Shown here: positions 34,544 to 42,512 of the stretch, one piece after another
Layout: each line of letters begins with the position of its first letter
How positions within the stretch are numbered: the first letter of the stretch is position 1
Origin: Breoghania sp.
GTDB taxonomy: Bacteria; Pseudomonadota; Alphaproteobacteria; Rhizobiales; Stappiaceae
Length of the DNA stretch: 64,000 nt
Assembly (NCBI RefSeq): GCF_963674635.1
Contig: NZ_OY771475.1
Coordinates: 2,232,001-2,296,000, forward strand
Direction: 5' to 3'
Position numbers and translations under genes: made by a program
Notes under the pieces: model-generated
Database searches by the model: none
What the model was told of the DNA's origin: nothing
What the model saw: only the letters and a program-made list of their open reading frames with translations

Positions 34544-35545
34544 TCAGTCGAAATCGGCGGGATCGAAATGATAGGTGGTGTTACAGAATTCGCAGGTTAC
34601 CTCGATCTGATTGCCCACCGTCATGTGGTCGCGATCATCGGCAGAAAAGCCGCGCAACATGTCGCTCACGCGCTCTCGCGAGCAGCGGCAACGGTCATGC
34701 AACGGCTGCGGATCGAAGACACGAACACCGCGTTCGTGGAACAGGCTGAAGAGAATACGCTCAGCGGCCATGTCGGGATCGGTCAGTTCCACATCCTTGA
34801 CGGTGTCAACCAGCGCCTGAGCTTCCACCCATGCGTCGTCCTCGTCGCCCATTTCCGGCAGATCGATGTCGTCGGGAGCATCGCCGGGGTGAAGATCCGG
34901 CTTGCGCATCCGTTCCGGGCTTTCCGGCAGGAACTGGACGATCAAACCGCCCGCGCGCCAGGACTGGCTCGGCTTTTCTCCCGGCTGACGCTCCAGCACC
35001 TCGGCAACCGCAAGACGCACCCGGGTCGGGATCTGTTCCGACTGGGCAAAATAGCGGTGCGCGACATCTTCCAGCGTTCCGCCATCCAGCGCGACGACGC
35101 CCTGATAGCGGCTCATGTGCTGGCCCTGATCGATGGTCATGGCAAGCGTGCCCCGCCCGAGCAGATCGGTCGAGGACGTACGCTGTGCGGCCACGGCCTC
35201 GTCGATGGCCTCAGTCTTGAACTGGGCACAGGCGCGGATGCGGTCGGGGGTCTCGAAATCGACCACCAGCATGGAGACGGGACCATCGGTCTGCGTCTGC
35301 AGGATGAAGCGGCCTTCGAATTTCAGCGACGTTCCGAGCAGGGCCGTGAGCACGATCGCCTCACCGAGAAGACGGGACACCGGCTCGGGATAGTTATGCC
35401 GCTGAAGGATGGCGTCGAGCGTCTTGCCGAGATAGACAACGCGCCCGCGCACATCGAGCGGCTCCACGGCGAAGGGCAGCACCGCATCGTCGCCGGCCAG
35501 TTCCACCGGGCCCGCTTCTGTTACCGCCTGCGTCTCATCGCTCAT
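34544..35545 (-). CDS. hslO: Hsp33 redox-regulated chaperone
   Basis: A 333-residue cytosolic holdase activated by oxidation and unfolding. The C-terminal zinc switch is complete: Cys286 and Cys288 (CRC), Cys318 and Cys321 (CEFC). The N-terminal domain has GTSLKFEGRFILQTQTDGPVSMLVVDF, split across strands, and YQGVVALDG. The start ATG 35545 overlaps the argF stop by four bases, so it is the third gene of an argD-argF-hslO operon, an order common in Rhizobiales. A longer frame upstream only runs antisense-like through argF. Confidence 0.95.
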   Translation of the reverse strand: MSDETQAVTEAGPVELAGDDAVLPFAVEPLDVRGRVVYLGKTLDAILQRHNYPEPVSRLLGEAIVLTALLGTSLKFEGRFILQTQTDGPVSMLVVDFETPDRIRACAQFKTEAIDEAVAAQRTSSTDLLGRGTLAMTIDQGQHMSRYQGVVALDGGTLEDVAHRYFAQSEQIPTRVRLAVAEVLERQPGEKPSQSWRAGGLIVQFLPESPERMRKPDLHPGDAPDDIDLPEMGDEDDAWVEAQALVDTVKDVELTDPDMAAERILFSLFHERGVRVFDPQPLHDRCRCSRERVSDMLRGFSADDRDHMTVGNQIEVTCEFCNTTYHFDPADFD

Positions 35546-36480
35546 GACTGCGCCATAGCTCCCATGCACCATGCCATGATGCCCTTCTGGGCGTGGAGGC
35601 GGTTTTCCGCCTCGTCGAAGACCACCGACTGCGGACCGTCCATGACCTCGGAAGTCACTTCCTCGCCGCGGTGGGCTGGCAGGCAATGCATAAAGATCGC
35701 ATCGCTCTTGGCCTTCGCCATGAGCGCGTTATTGACCTGGAAGGACTTGAGCAGATTGTGACGATACTGCTCTTCCTCATCGCCCATCGACACCCAGCAA
35801 TCGGTGATGATGCAATCGGCATCCTCCACCGCTTCCTCGGCCGCGTTGGTCAACATGATGTTGGCGCCAGCGGACCGGATCCTGTCCACCTTCGCCATGT
35901 CAGGGGCGAGTTCCGGCGGAGTCGCGACGCGCAGCTCGAAGTCGAAACGCTCGGCGGCCTCCATCCAGGAATGAAGCACGTTGTTGCTGTCGCCAACCCA
36001 CGCGATGCGGCGACCCGCGATGGATCCCTTGTGCTCCTCGTAGGTCATCAGATCCGCCATGATCTGGCAGGGATGCGAGTTCTTTGTCAGCCCGTTGATC
36101 ACAGGCACGGTCGCATATTCCGCCAGCTCCAGCAGGTCCTCATGGCTGAGAATGCGGATCATGATCATGTCCACGAACCGCGACAGCACACGCGCCGTGT
36201 CGGGAATGCTCTCGCCACGGCCCAGCTGCATCTCATGGCCCGTCAGCATGAGCGGCTCGCCGCCCAGCTCGCGGATACCCACATCAAAGGAGATGCGTGT
36301 ACGCGTGGAGGGCTGCTCGAAGATCATGGCCAGCACCTTGCCCGCCAGCGGACCTTCGCCGCGTCGTACGCCGTTGCGCGCGCCCTTGATCCTGCGCGCT
36401 TCCGCCAGAATTGCCTTGAGCTCGGTCGCCGGGACCTCGCTCAGATCGAGAAAGTCGCGTGTACCTGCATTCTTTTTCAC
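35542..36480 (-). CDS. argF: Ornithine carbamoyltransferase
   Basis: A 312-residue enzyme forming citrulline from ornithine and carbamoyl phosphate in arginine synthesis. The carbamoyl-phosphate loop is STRTR at residues 58-62, followed by SHPCQ for carbamoyl phosphate, DCW for ornithine (in CIITDCWVSMGDE) and HCLPAHRGEEV at the C-terminal side. The start is GTG 36480, which overlaps the argD stop (GTGA); the reading frame continues into argD but that is not protein-like. Translationally coupled to both neighbours. Confidence 0.96.
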   Translation of the reverse strand: MKKNAGTRDFLDLSEVPATELKAILAEARRIKGARNGVRRGEGPLAGKVLAMIFEQPSTRTRISFDVGIRELGGEPLMLTGHEMQLGRGESIPDTARVLSRFVDMIMIRILSHEDLLELAEYATVPVINGLTKNSHPCQIMADLMTYEEHKGSIAGRRIAWVGDSNNVLHSWMEAAERFDFELRVATPPELAPDMAKVDRIRSAGANIMLTNAAEEAVEDADCIITDCWVSMGDEEEQYRHNLLKSFQVNNALMAKAKSDAIFMHCLPAHRGEEVTSEVMDGPQSVVFDEAENRLHAQKGIMAWCMGAMAQS

Positions 36481-37679
36481 GCGCTCGCCCCCTTCATCAT
36501 CGCGTCCTTGACAGACATCGCCGCCGCATCCAAGCGCTCCACGGCCATGTCGATTTCTTCTTCCGTCGCCGTCAAAGGCGGCAGCAGGCGCATGACATTG
36601 TCGCCCGCCGGCACGGTGAGAATGCCGTGATTGCGCCCGCTGGCGACAACCTCGCCCACCGGTGCCTTGCACTTGATGCCGAGCATCAAACCTTCTCCGC
36701 GCACCATATCGAACACGTCCGGGTTGCTGTCGACCACGGAAGCGAGCTTCTGCTTCAGCAAAATCCCCTTGCGCGCCACGTCCTCGATGAAGCCATCGTC
36801 CAGCACGATGTCGAGCACGGCATTGCCCACAGCCATGGCCAACATGTTGCCGCCATAGGTCGTGCCGTGGGTGCCGGGGACCATTCCGGCCGCCGCTTCT
36901 TCGGTCGCCAGACATGCCCCCATCGGGAAGCCACCGCCGATGCCCTTGGCAACGCCCATGATATCGGGGGCGACGCCAGACCATTCATGGGCGAAGAACT
37001 TGCCCGTACGGCCAACGCCCGTCTGCACCTCGTCATAGATGAGAAGCAGACCGTGGGCATCACACAAGGCGCGCAGACCACGCAGGAATTCATGCGGGAC
37101 GGGGCGAATGCCGCCCTCGCCCTGGATCGGCTCGATCAGGATCGCCGCGGTCGTGTCGTTGATGGCCGCCTTCACCGCGTCCAGATCGCCAAAGGGAACC
37201 TGATCAAAGCCTGCCGCCTTGGGGCCGAAGCCTTCCAGGTATTTGGCCTGACCGCCCGCCGCGATGGTGGCGATGGTGCGGCCGTGGAAGGCGCCTTCGA
37301 AAGTGATCACGCCGAAACGCTCGGGCGCCCCTTTGGTATACTGGTAGCGCCGTGCCGTCTTGATGCAGGCCTCCATGGCTTCCGCACCCGAATTGGTGAA
37401 GAAGACACGGTCCGCGAACGTTGCCGCGCAAAGGCGCTCGGCCAGGCGCTCCTGACCGGGTGCGGCATAAATATTGGAGACGTGCCACAGTTTCGCCGCC
37501 TGTTCCTGCAGAACAGAGGTCAGGTGCGGATGGCAATGGCCAAGGGAGTTGACCGCGATGCCGGCGGCGAAGTCGAGAAATCGTCGCCCGTCAGCCGTCT
37601 CAAGCCAGCTGCCTTCGCCTTTGACGAAAGCCAGATTACTACGTGCATAGGTTCCAAAGAGAGACGACGAACTCATCAT
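36477..37679 (-). CDS. argD: Acetylornithine/succinylornithine aminotransferase
   Basis: A 400-residue class III PLP aminotransferase transferring an amino group to N-acetylglutamate semialdehyde in arginine synthesis. It shows FTNSGAEAMEACIKTARR, LIYDEVQTGVGRTGK with the PLP aspartate, and GVAKGIGGGFPMGA with the Schiff-base lysine. Two consecutive ATGs (37679, 37676) follow GGGG, and the first was taken. It heads argD-argF-hslO. Its leader has a strong promoter match and a 9-bp perfect hairpin, so transcription may be attenuated or repressor-controlled. Confidence 0.95.
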   Translation of the reverse strand: MMSSSSLFGTYARSNLAFVKGEGSWLETADGRRFLDFAAGIAVNSLGHCHPHLTSVLQEQAAKLWHVSNIYAAPGQERLAERLCAATFADRVFFTNSGAEAMEACIKTARRYQYTKGAPERFGVITFEGAFHGRTIATIAAGGQAKYLEGFGPKAAGFDQVPFGDLDAVKAAINDTTAAILIEPIQGEGGIRPVPHEFLRGLRALCDAHGLLLIYDEVQTGVGRTGKFFAHEWSGVAPDIMGVAKGIGGGFPMGACLATEEAAAGMVPGTHGTTYGGNMLAMAVGNAVLDIVLDDGFIEDVARKGILLKQKLASVVDSNPDVFDMVRGEGLMLGIKCKAPVGEVVASGRNHGILTVPAGDNVMRLLPPLTATEEEIDMAVERLDAAAMSVKDAMMKGASA

Positions 37680-37712
37680 CCGATCCCCAGTCAAACAGGG
37701 CCAGAAACAAAG

Positions 37713-37735
37713 CGTGCCGCCAATGTGGCGGCACG
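37713..37735 (-). promoter_or_regulatory. Perfect inverted repeat in the argD leader
   Basis: CGTGCCGCC (37713-37721) and GGCGGCACG (37727-37735) form a 9-bp perfect stem with a five-base loop. On the minus strand it is followed by GCTTTGTTTCTGG. It lies between the predicted argD promoter and start codon, so it may be an operator or weak attenuator. Confidence 0.4.
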
Positions 37736-37748
37736 GCTGCGAAGGACC

Positions 37749-37779
37749 TATATACACCGCCAGCGCCCGATAGTGTCAA
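37749..37779 (-). promoter_or_regulatory. Predicted promoter of argD-argF-hslO
   Basis: On the minus strand a perfect TTGACA (37779-37774) is followed after 19 bases by TATATA (37754-37749), or after 17 bases by TGTATA. It is about 70 bases upstream of the argD start. Prediction by eye. Confidence 0.5.
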
Positions 37780-38044
37780 TGCAAAGCTTGACCGGATAAA
37801 TTGCTCTGAAACCGGGCATAACTGCCTCAGCTTAACTGGGGAAAACCGAGGTTATCCGCCGTTTTTGCATGAGGCAGGGTTGCGACGGCTTTCCGCCATA
37901 TTGTACTCTGCGGGCACTCAGACACGACATCTCGTGTGGCGGACCGAGTTCGTAACCAATCTGTTAAATCTGGCAGGCGTCATCCGGCGGCTGAAGACTG
38001 AGTATATCCGTTGAGAAGCGGCTATTCGGCGGAGTTGTTATCAA
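37780..38044. other. Divergent argD/gcrA intergenic region
   Basis: With the argD leader this makes a 365-base gap holding the argD promoter and, presumably, that of gcrA. I find no GANTC (CcrM methylation) site in the last 265 bases before gcrA, although GcrA often controls methylated promoters. No ORF of coding character is seen. Confidence 0.5.
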
Positions 38045-38569
38045 ATGTCCTGGACAACCGAACGCGTTGATCTTCTGAAGAGGCTTTGGTCAGAAGGTCT
38101 GAGCGCAAGTCAAATTGCCACCGAACTTGGTGGCGTTACTCGTAATGCTGTAATCGGCAAGGTGCACCGGCTTGGACTCTCCGGCCGTGCGAAAACCGCC
38201 AGCGCCCCTGCAAAGCCGCGACGCACCCGTCCTGCGGCATCTGCGCCCACCACCCGGCCTGCGGCCCCGCCCGCAGCCCCGCGTACGGTTGGCGCGACGG
38301 CGCTGAAGGCGGAAGCGGCACCCGTTGCCGTGGTCGCGGCCCAGCCTGCCCCGGTGGCCGAGCTGGTGATCCCCGAAGAACAGCGTGCCACGATCCTTCA
38401 GCTCAACGAGCGGACCTGCAAATGGCCCATCGGCGATCCGAGCCGCGAGGATTTCTATTTCTGCGGTCGCAATTCGGAGCCGGGCGTCCCCTACTGCCCG
38501 CACCATTGCCGCATCGCCTACCAGCCCATGAACGACCGCAAGCGCGGCGGGCAGCGGGCTCGGGGCTGA
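38045..38569 (+). CDS. gcrA: GcrA cell-cycle transcriptional regulator
   Basis: A 174-residue alphaproteobacterial regulator that binds sigma70-RNA polymerase and activates promoters carrying CcrM-methylated GANTC sites. The N-terminal DNA-binding domain begins SWTTERVDLLKRLWSEGLSA and includes the helix-turn-helix QIATELGGVTRNAVIGK. A Pro/Ala-rich linker (about 60-115) leads to the C-terminal sigma-interaction domain with RTCKWPIGDP and four to five cysteine/histidine residues in FCGRNSEPGVPYCPHHC. Length and layout are normal. A perfect terminator follows about 95 bases downstream. Confidence 0.96.
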   Translation: MSWTTERVDLLKRLWSEGLSASQIATELGGVTRNAVIGKVHRLGLSGRAKTASAPAKPRRTRPAASAPTTRPAAPPAAPRTVGATALKAEAAPVAVVAAQPAPVAELVIPEEQRATILQLNERTCKWPIGDPSREDFYFCGRNSEPGVPYCPHHCRIAYQPMNDRKRGGQRARG

Positions 38570-38663
38570 TCGCGAGACCGGGCGACCTGCCCTCATGCGG
38601 GCCGGTCAAACGAAAATTGGCTTCCCCATCACGCATGTGACGGACAAGCCCTGATCTACAGAG

Positions 38664-38700
38664 AAACGGCCGCTTCCAAAGCGGCCGTTTTCTTGTATTT
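38664..38700 (+). terminator. Rho-independent terminator after gcrA
   Basis: AAACGGCCGCTT (38664-38675) and AAGCGGCCGTTT (38679-38690) form a 12-bp perfect stem with a three-base loop, followed by TTCTTGTATTT. The flanking A and T runs suggest it may also end phoB transcription from the other strand. Confidence 0.85.
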
Positions 38701-38751
38701 CAGATCTGCAATACGGGATCTACGCGCGAACGCGCGGCGTCGTTCGCGGCC

Positions 38752-39447
38752 TCAGGCTGCCGCGAACTGGTCATTGAAGGCATAACCGGAGCCGCGCACG
38801 GTGCGGATCGGATCCTTCGCCTTGCCGCGATTGATCGCCTTGCGCAGACGACCGACATGAACATCGACGGTGCGCTCGTCGACATAGACATCATGGCCCC
38901 AGACCCCGTCGAGCAACTGCTCGCGCGAGAAGACGCGGCCTGGCGCCTGCATCAGAAACTCCAGAAGGCGGAATTCCGTCGGCCCCAGATGAATCTCGCG
39001 GCCCGAGCGATAGACCCGGCGGGTTTCGCGATCGAGCTCGATGTCACCGGAGCGCAATTGCGAGGACACCACCTCCGGTTTGGAGCGGCGCAGGATCGCC
39101 GCCACGCGGGCCACCAGTTCGGGGATCGAGAAGGGTTTCACGACATAATCGTCAGCTCCGGTGGAGAGACCGCGAATGCGCTCCGCCTCTTCGCCGCGCG
39201 CTGTCAGCAGGATGATCGGCAGGCGGTCGGTCTCCTCGCGTGCACGCAGGCGCCGACACAACTCGATGCCGGAAAGCCCCGGCAGCATCCAGTCCAGCAA
39301 CAGAAGATCCGGCTGCGACTCGCGCAGCAAGATCTCGGCGTCGTCGCCCCTTGCACAGGTCTCGACCACGTAGCCTTCCGCTTCCAGATTGTATTGCAGA
39401 AGCAGCCTGAGCGGTTCCTCATCCTCTACGACAAGAACCTTCGCCAT
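38752..39447 (-). CDS. phoB: Phosphate regulon response regulator PhoB
   Basis: A 231-residue OmpR-family regulator. The receiver domain starts MAKVLVVEDEEPL with acidic pocket residues and phospho-acceptor Asp52 (LLLLDWMLPG); the C-terminal winged helix has FRLLEFLMQAPGRVFSREQLLDGVWG and VDVHVGRLRKAI. PhoB-P binds Pho boxes and turns on phosphate uptake. It is the last gene of the phoR-pst-phoU-phoB cluster, 40 bases after phoU. Confidence 0.96.
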   Translation of the reverse strand: MAKVLVVEDEEPLRLLLQYNLEAEGYVVETCARGDDAEILLRESQPDLLLLDWMLPGLSGIELCRRLRAREETDRLPIILLTARGEEAERIRGLSTGADDYVVKPFSIPELVARVAAILRRSKPEVVSSQLRSGDIELDRETRRVYRSGREIHLGPTEFRLLEFLMQAPGRVFSREQLLDGVWGHDVYVDERTVDVHVGRLRKAINRGKAKDPIRTVRGSGYAFNDQFAAA

Positions 39448-39487
39448 TCCTTAGGTCTCCAGCCTCATTCCAGTCTGCGCGTCGAGA

Positions 39488-40201
39488 TCAGCTCTCGCCG
39501 TCATCAGCGGAGTATTCCGTCTCGTCGGCACGCGGGCGCTCGTCCGTGAGCTGCTCGCCGGTGATCATGTAGTGGATGTTTTCCGCGATATTGGTCGCGT
39601 GGTCGCCGATACGCTCAATGTTCTTGGCACAGAACAGAAGATGCGCGCACATGGAGATATTGCGCGGATCCTCCATCATATAGGTGAGCAACTCGCGGAA
39701 CAGGGAAGTGTAGAGCCGATCGATCTCCTCGTCGCGCTCACGCACGTTGCGGGCTTCCTCGGCATTGCTCTGCGTGTAGGCATCCAGAACAGTCTTGAGC
39801 TGCTGCATGGCCAGTTCCGCCATGTGCTCCACACCAATGACAAGCTTCTTGGAATGAAACTCGCCATTGATGGCGATGACGCGCTTTGCGATGTTCTTGG
39901 CGAGATCGCCGACGCGTTCCAGCTCGTTGCAGGTGCGCATGGCCGCCACGATCTGGCGCAGATCGCCTGCCATCGGCTGGCGGCGTGCGATCATCAGGAC
40001 GGACTTGTCCTCGATCTCGAACTGCAAGGCGTCGAGACGACGGTCAGCGAGAACGACAGACTGCGCAAGCTCGGTGTCCAGACGCGTCAAGGACACGATG
40101 GAGTCGTTGACGATGGTCTCCGCGAGACCGCCCATTTCCGCAATCCGGCTCGCCAGTTGCCGCAGTTCCTGATCAAATGCGCTTACGATATGCTCTGCCA
40201 T
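39488..40201 (-). CDS. phoU: Phosphate signalling protein PhoU
   Basis: A 237-residue protein made of two three-helix PhoU repeats; motifs MAGDLRQIVAAMRTCNELERVGDLAKNIA and RNISMCAHLLFCAKNIERIGDHATNIAE carry the E/DxxxD metal-cluster positions. PhoU links the Pst transporter to PhoR and keeps the Pho response off when phosphate is plentiful. It sits between pstB (40 bases upstream) and phoB (40 bases downstream). The C-terminal 25 residues are acidic. Confidence 0.96.
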   Translation of the reverse strand: MAEHIVSAFDQELRQLASRIAEMGGLAETIVNDSIVSLTRLDTELAQSVVLADRRLDALQFEIEDKSVLMIARRQPMAGDLRQIVAAMRTCNELERVGDLAKNIAKRVIAINGEFHSKKLVIGVEHMAELAMQQLKTVLDAYTQSNAEEARNVRERDEEIDRLYTSLFRELLTYMMEDPRNISMCAHLLFCAKNIERIGDHATNIAENIHYMITGEQLTDERPRADETEYSADDGES

Positions 40202-40241
40202 GCCTTTTCCCTCTTTTCCTGCGCCATTCGGCGGTCGGGGA

Positions 40242-41057
40242 TTACCCGAAGCGTCCCGTGATGTAATCCTGGGTCCGCTTGTCCTTGGGACTGGTGAAGA
40301 TCGTGTCCGTCGCCCCTTCCTCGACCAGCTTGCCGAGGTGGAAGAAAGCGGTGCGCTGCGAAACGCGCGCGGCCTGCTGCATGGAATGCGTGACGATCAC
40401 GATCGTGTAGTTCTCGCGCAGCTCGTCGATCAGTTCTTCCACACGGGCGGTGGCAATGGGATCGAGGGCGGAGCACGGCTCGTCCATCAGGATCACTTCC
40501 GGACTAACGGCGATGGCGCGCGCGATGCACAGACGCTGCTGCTGGCCACCGGAAAGACCGGTGCCGGGCTCGTTGAGCCGATCCTTGACCTCCTCGTAAA
40601 GCCCTGCCTTCTGGAGGCTGGTCACCACGATTTCTTCCATGTCGGTCTTGTTCTTTGCAAGACCGTGAATACGCGGGCCGTAGGCGATGTTCTCGAAGAT
40701 CGACTTGGGGAACGGGTTGGGCTTCTGGAACACCATGCCGACGCTTGCCCGCAGCTCCACCACATCCACCTTCGGATCGTAGATATCCGCGCCCTGAAGC
40801 GTGATCTCGCCGGAGACACGACAGCCGTCAATGGTGTCATTCATGCGGTTGAGGCAGCGCAGGAATGTGGACTTGCCGCAACCCGAAGGGCCGATCAGTG
40901 CCGTCACCTCGTTGGCGGCCACATCAAGGTCCACCTCAAACAACGCCTGCTTTTCTCCGTAGAAAACGCAGACCTTGTTGGCGCGCATCATGATCGGATT
41001 GCTGGGAACCGGCGCATCGCCGGTCAAGCCGTCCGTCATTTCCATTGCATCGCTCAT
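40242..41057 (-). CDS. pstB: Phosphate ABC transporter ATP-binding protein PstB
   Basis: A 271-residue ABC ATPase powering high-affinity phosphate import at the cytoplasmic face. Walker A is GPSGCGKST, the signature is LSGGQQQR, Walker B is VILMDEPCSALDP and the switch His follows in VTHSMQQ. The sequence AFFHLGKLVEEG is typical of PstB. It is 96 bases after pstA in the same operon. Confidence 0.97.
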   Translation of the reverse strand: MSDAMEMTDGLTGDAPVPSNPIMMRANKVCVFYGEKQALFEVDLDVAANEVTALIGPSGCGKSTFLRCLNRMNDTIDGCRVSGEITLQGADIYDPKVDVVELRASVGMVFQKPNPFPKSIFENIAYGPRIHGLAKNKTDMEEIVVTSLQKAGLYEEVKDRLNEPGTGLSGGQQQRLCIARAIAVSPEVILMDEPCSALDPIATARVEELIDELRENYTIVIVTHSMQQAARVSQRTAFFHLGKLVEEGATDTIFTSPKDKRTQDYITGRFG

Positions 41058-41153
41058 TTTTCAATTCCCTTCAGCGTTATCGCCGCCTGGCCTGATGCCC
41101 CAAAGCCGGCATGACGCGCCTGTTCTGTCCGCAATGCGATATTCGCTGTGCGC

Positions 41154-42512
41154 TTACCAGCGCCGCTCGAACTTGCGCCGCAGAATGATCGCAGTGATGT
41201 TCATGACTGCCAGGAACATCAGCAGAATGATGATGGCACCCGAAGTGCGCTCCACAAAGGCACGCTCCGCCTCGTTCGCCCACATGTAGATCTGCACGGG
41301 CAGCGCGGTTGCCGGATCCATCGGCGTTGCCGGGAAGTCGGCGACGAAGGCGACCATGCCGATCAGCAGGAGCGGTGCGGTTTCCCCCAGTGCCTGCGCC
41401 AGACCGATGATCGTTCCGGTCAGGATACCGGGGGCGGCCAGAGGCAGCACGTGGTGGAAGACCATCTGCATCTTGGAAGCGCCGATACCCAACGCCGCGG
41501 AGCGGATGGAAGGCGGCACCGCCTTCAGCGCCGCGCGGGTGGAGATGATGATCGTCGGCAGGGTCATCAGCGTCAGGACAAGACCGCCAACCAGCGACGC
41601 GGACCGCGGCAGCCCGGCGAAGTTGATGAAGACCGCCAGCCCCAACAGGCCGAAGACGATGGACGGCACAGCCGCCAGATTGTTGATGTTGACCTCGATG
41701 AGATCGGTCCAGCGGTTCTTCGGCGCGAATTCCTCCAGATAGATGGACGCCGCCACGCCGATGGGAAGCGCCAGCGCCAGCACGATCAGCATCATGTACA
41801 TGGAGCCGATCATCGCCACGCCCATGCCCGCCATTTCCGGGCGGCTGGAGGCGCCATTGAAGAAGATGCCGGTATTGAACCGCTTCTCCAGCGCGCCGCT
41901 CGCAGCGAGCGTTTTCATCCACTCAACCTGGCGATCGTTCACCTTGCGGCGGCTCTCGTCGACGGAAAGATCGATCTGCCCCTTGAAAGCGCTGTCGACG
42001 TCGGCGGCCGCCAGCACCCAGACCGGACGGGTCTGTCCGATCAGGGAGGGGTCGGCCAGAACCATGTCGCGGAGCTGCGTACGCACACCGCCGGAAATCA
42101 TGCCGGAGAGGTCCTTGCGCAACTTGCGGTCGGACGGATCGAGCCCCAGAGCTTCGGTAAGCGCGCCAGTGGCGAGAACCGGATAGTTCGCCATCATGAG
42201 CACACGCTCGTTGCGCGCCGCCTGTCCACGCGGATCGATCACGTTCTTGTCGAAGGTGATGTTGAGCTGGATCTCGGTCTGCTGGAAGGCCGTGTAGCCC
42301 TTGGAAACGACAGAGGACAACAGCAGCGCAAGGAACAGCAGGCCCAACAGCACCGCGCCAAGACCATAGATCTTGAACCGGCGTTCGGCACGATAGCGCC
42401 GCTTGATCCCGATATCGCGCCAGACGCGCTGGCCTTTTCCTTGCGAAGTCGTCATCGCGTCTTTTGTCTTCTTTTCCGCAGGAACGGGTCCGCTAACGGT
42501 CAGGTCCGTCAT
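41154..42512 (-). CDS. pstA: Phosphate ABC transporter permease PstA (long form)
   Basis: A 452-residue inner-membrane permease. The C-terminal half is a standard PstA with the ABC-contact loop EAALGIGASKMQ-like sequence (RSAALGIGASKMQMVF). Compared with E. coli PstA (about 296 residues) it has an extra N-terminal part of about 150 residues with one membrane span and a periplasmic domain, as in other alphaproteobacteria (DUF3333 type). Its ATG overlaps the pstC stop (ATGA). Confidence 0.95.
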   Translation of the reverse strand: MTDLTVSGPVPAEKKTKDAMTTSQGKGQRVWRDIGIKRRYRAERRFKIYGLGAVLLGLLFLALLLSSVVSKGYTAFQQTEIQLNITFDKNVIDPRGQAARNERVLMMANYPVLATGALTEALGLDPSDRKLRKDLSGMISGGVRTQLRDMVLADPSLIGQTRPVWVLAAADVDSAFKGQIDLSVDESRRKVNDRQVEWMKTLAASGALEKRFNTGIFFNGASSRPEMAGMGVAMIGSMYMMLIVLALALPIGVAASIYLEEFAPKNRWTDLIEVNINNLAAVPSIVFGLLGLAVFINFAGLPRSASLVGGLVLTLMTLPTIIISTRAALKAVPPSIRSAALGIGASKMQMVFHHVLPLAAPGILTGTIIGLAQALGETAPLLLIGMVAFVADFPATPMDPATALPVQIYMWANEAERAFVERTSGAIIILLMFLAVMNITAIILRRKFERRW

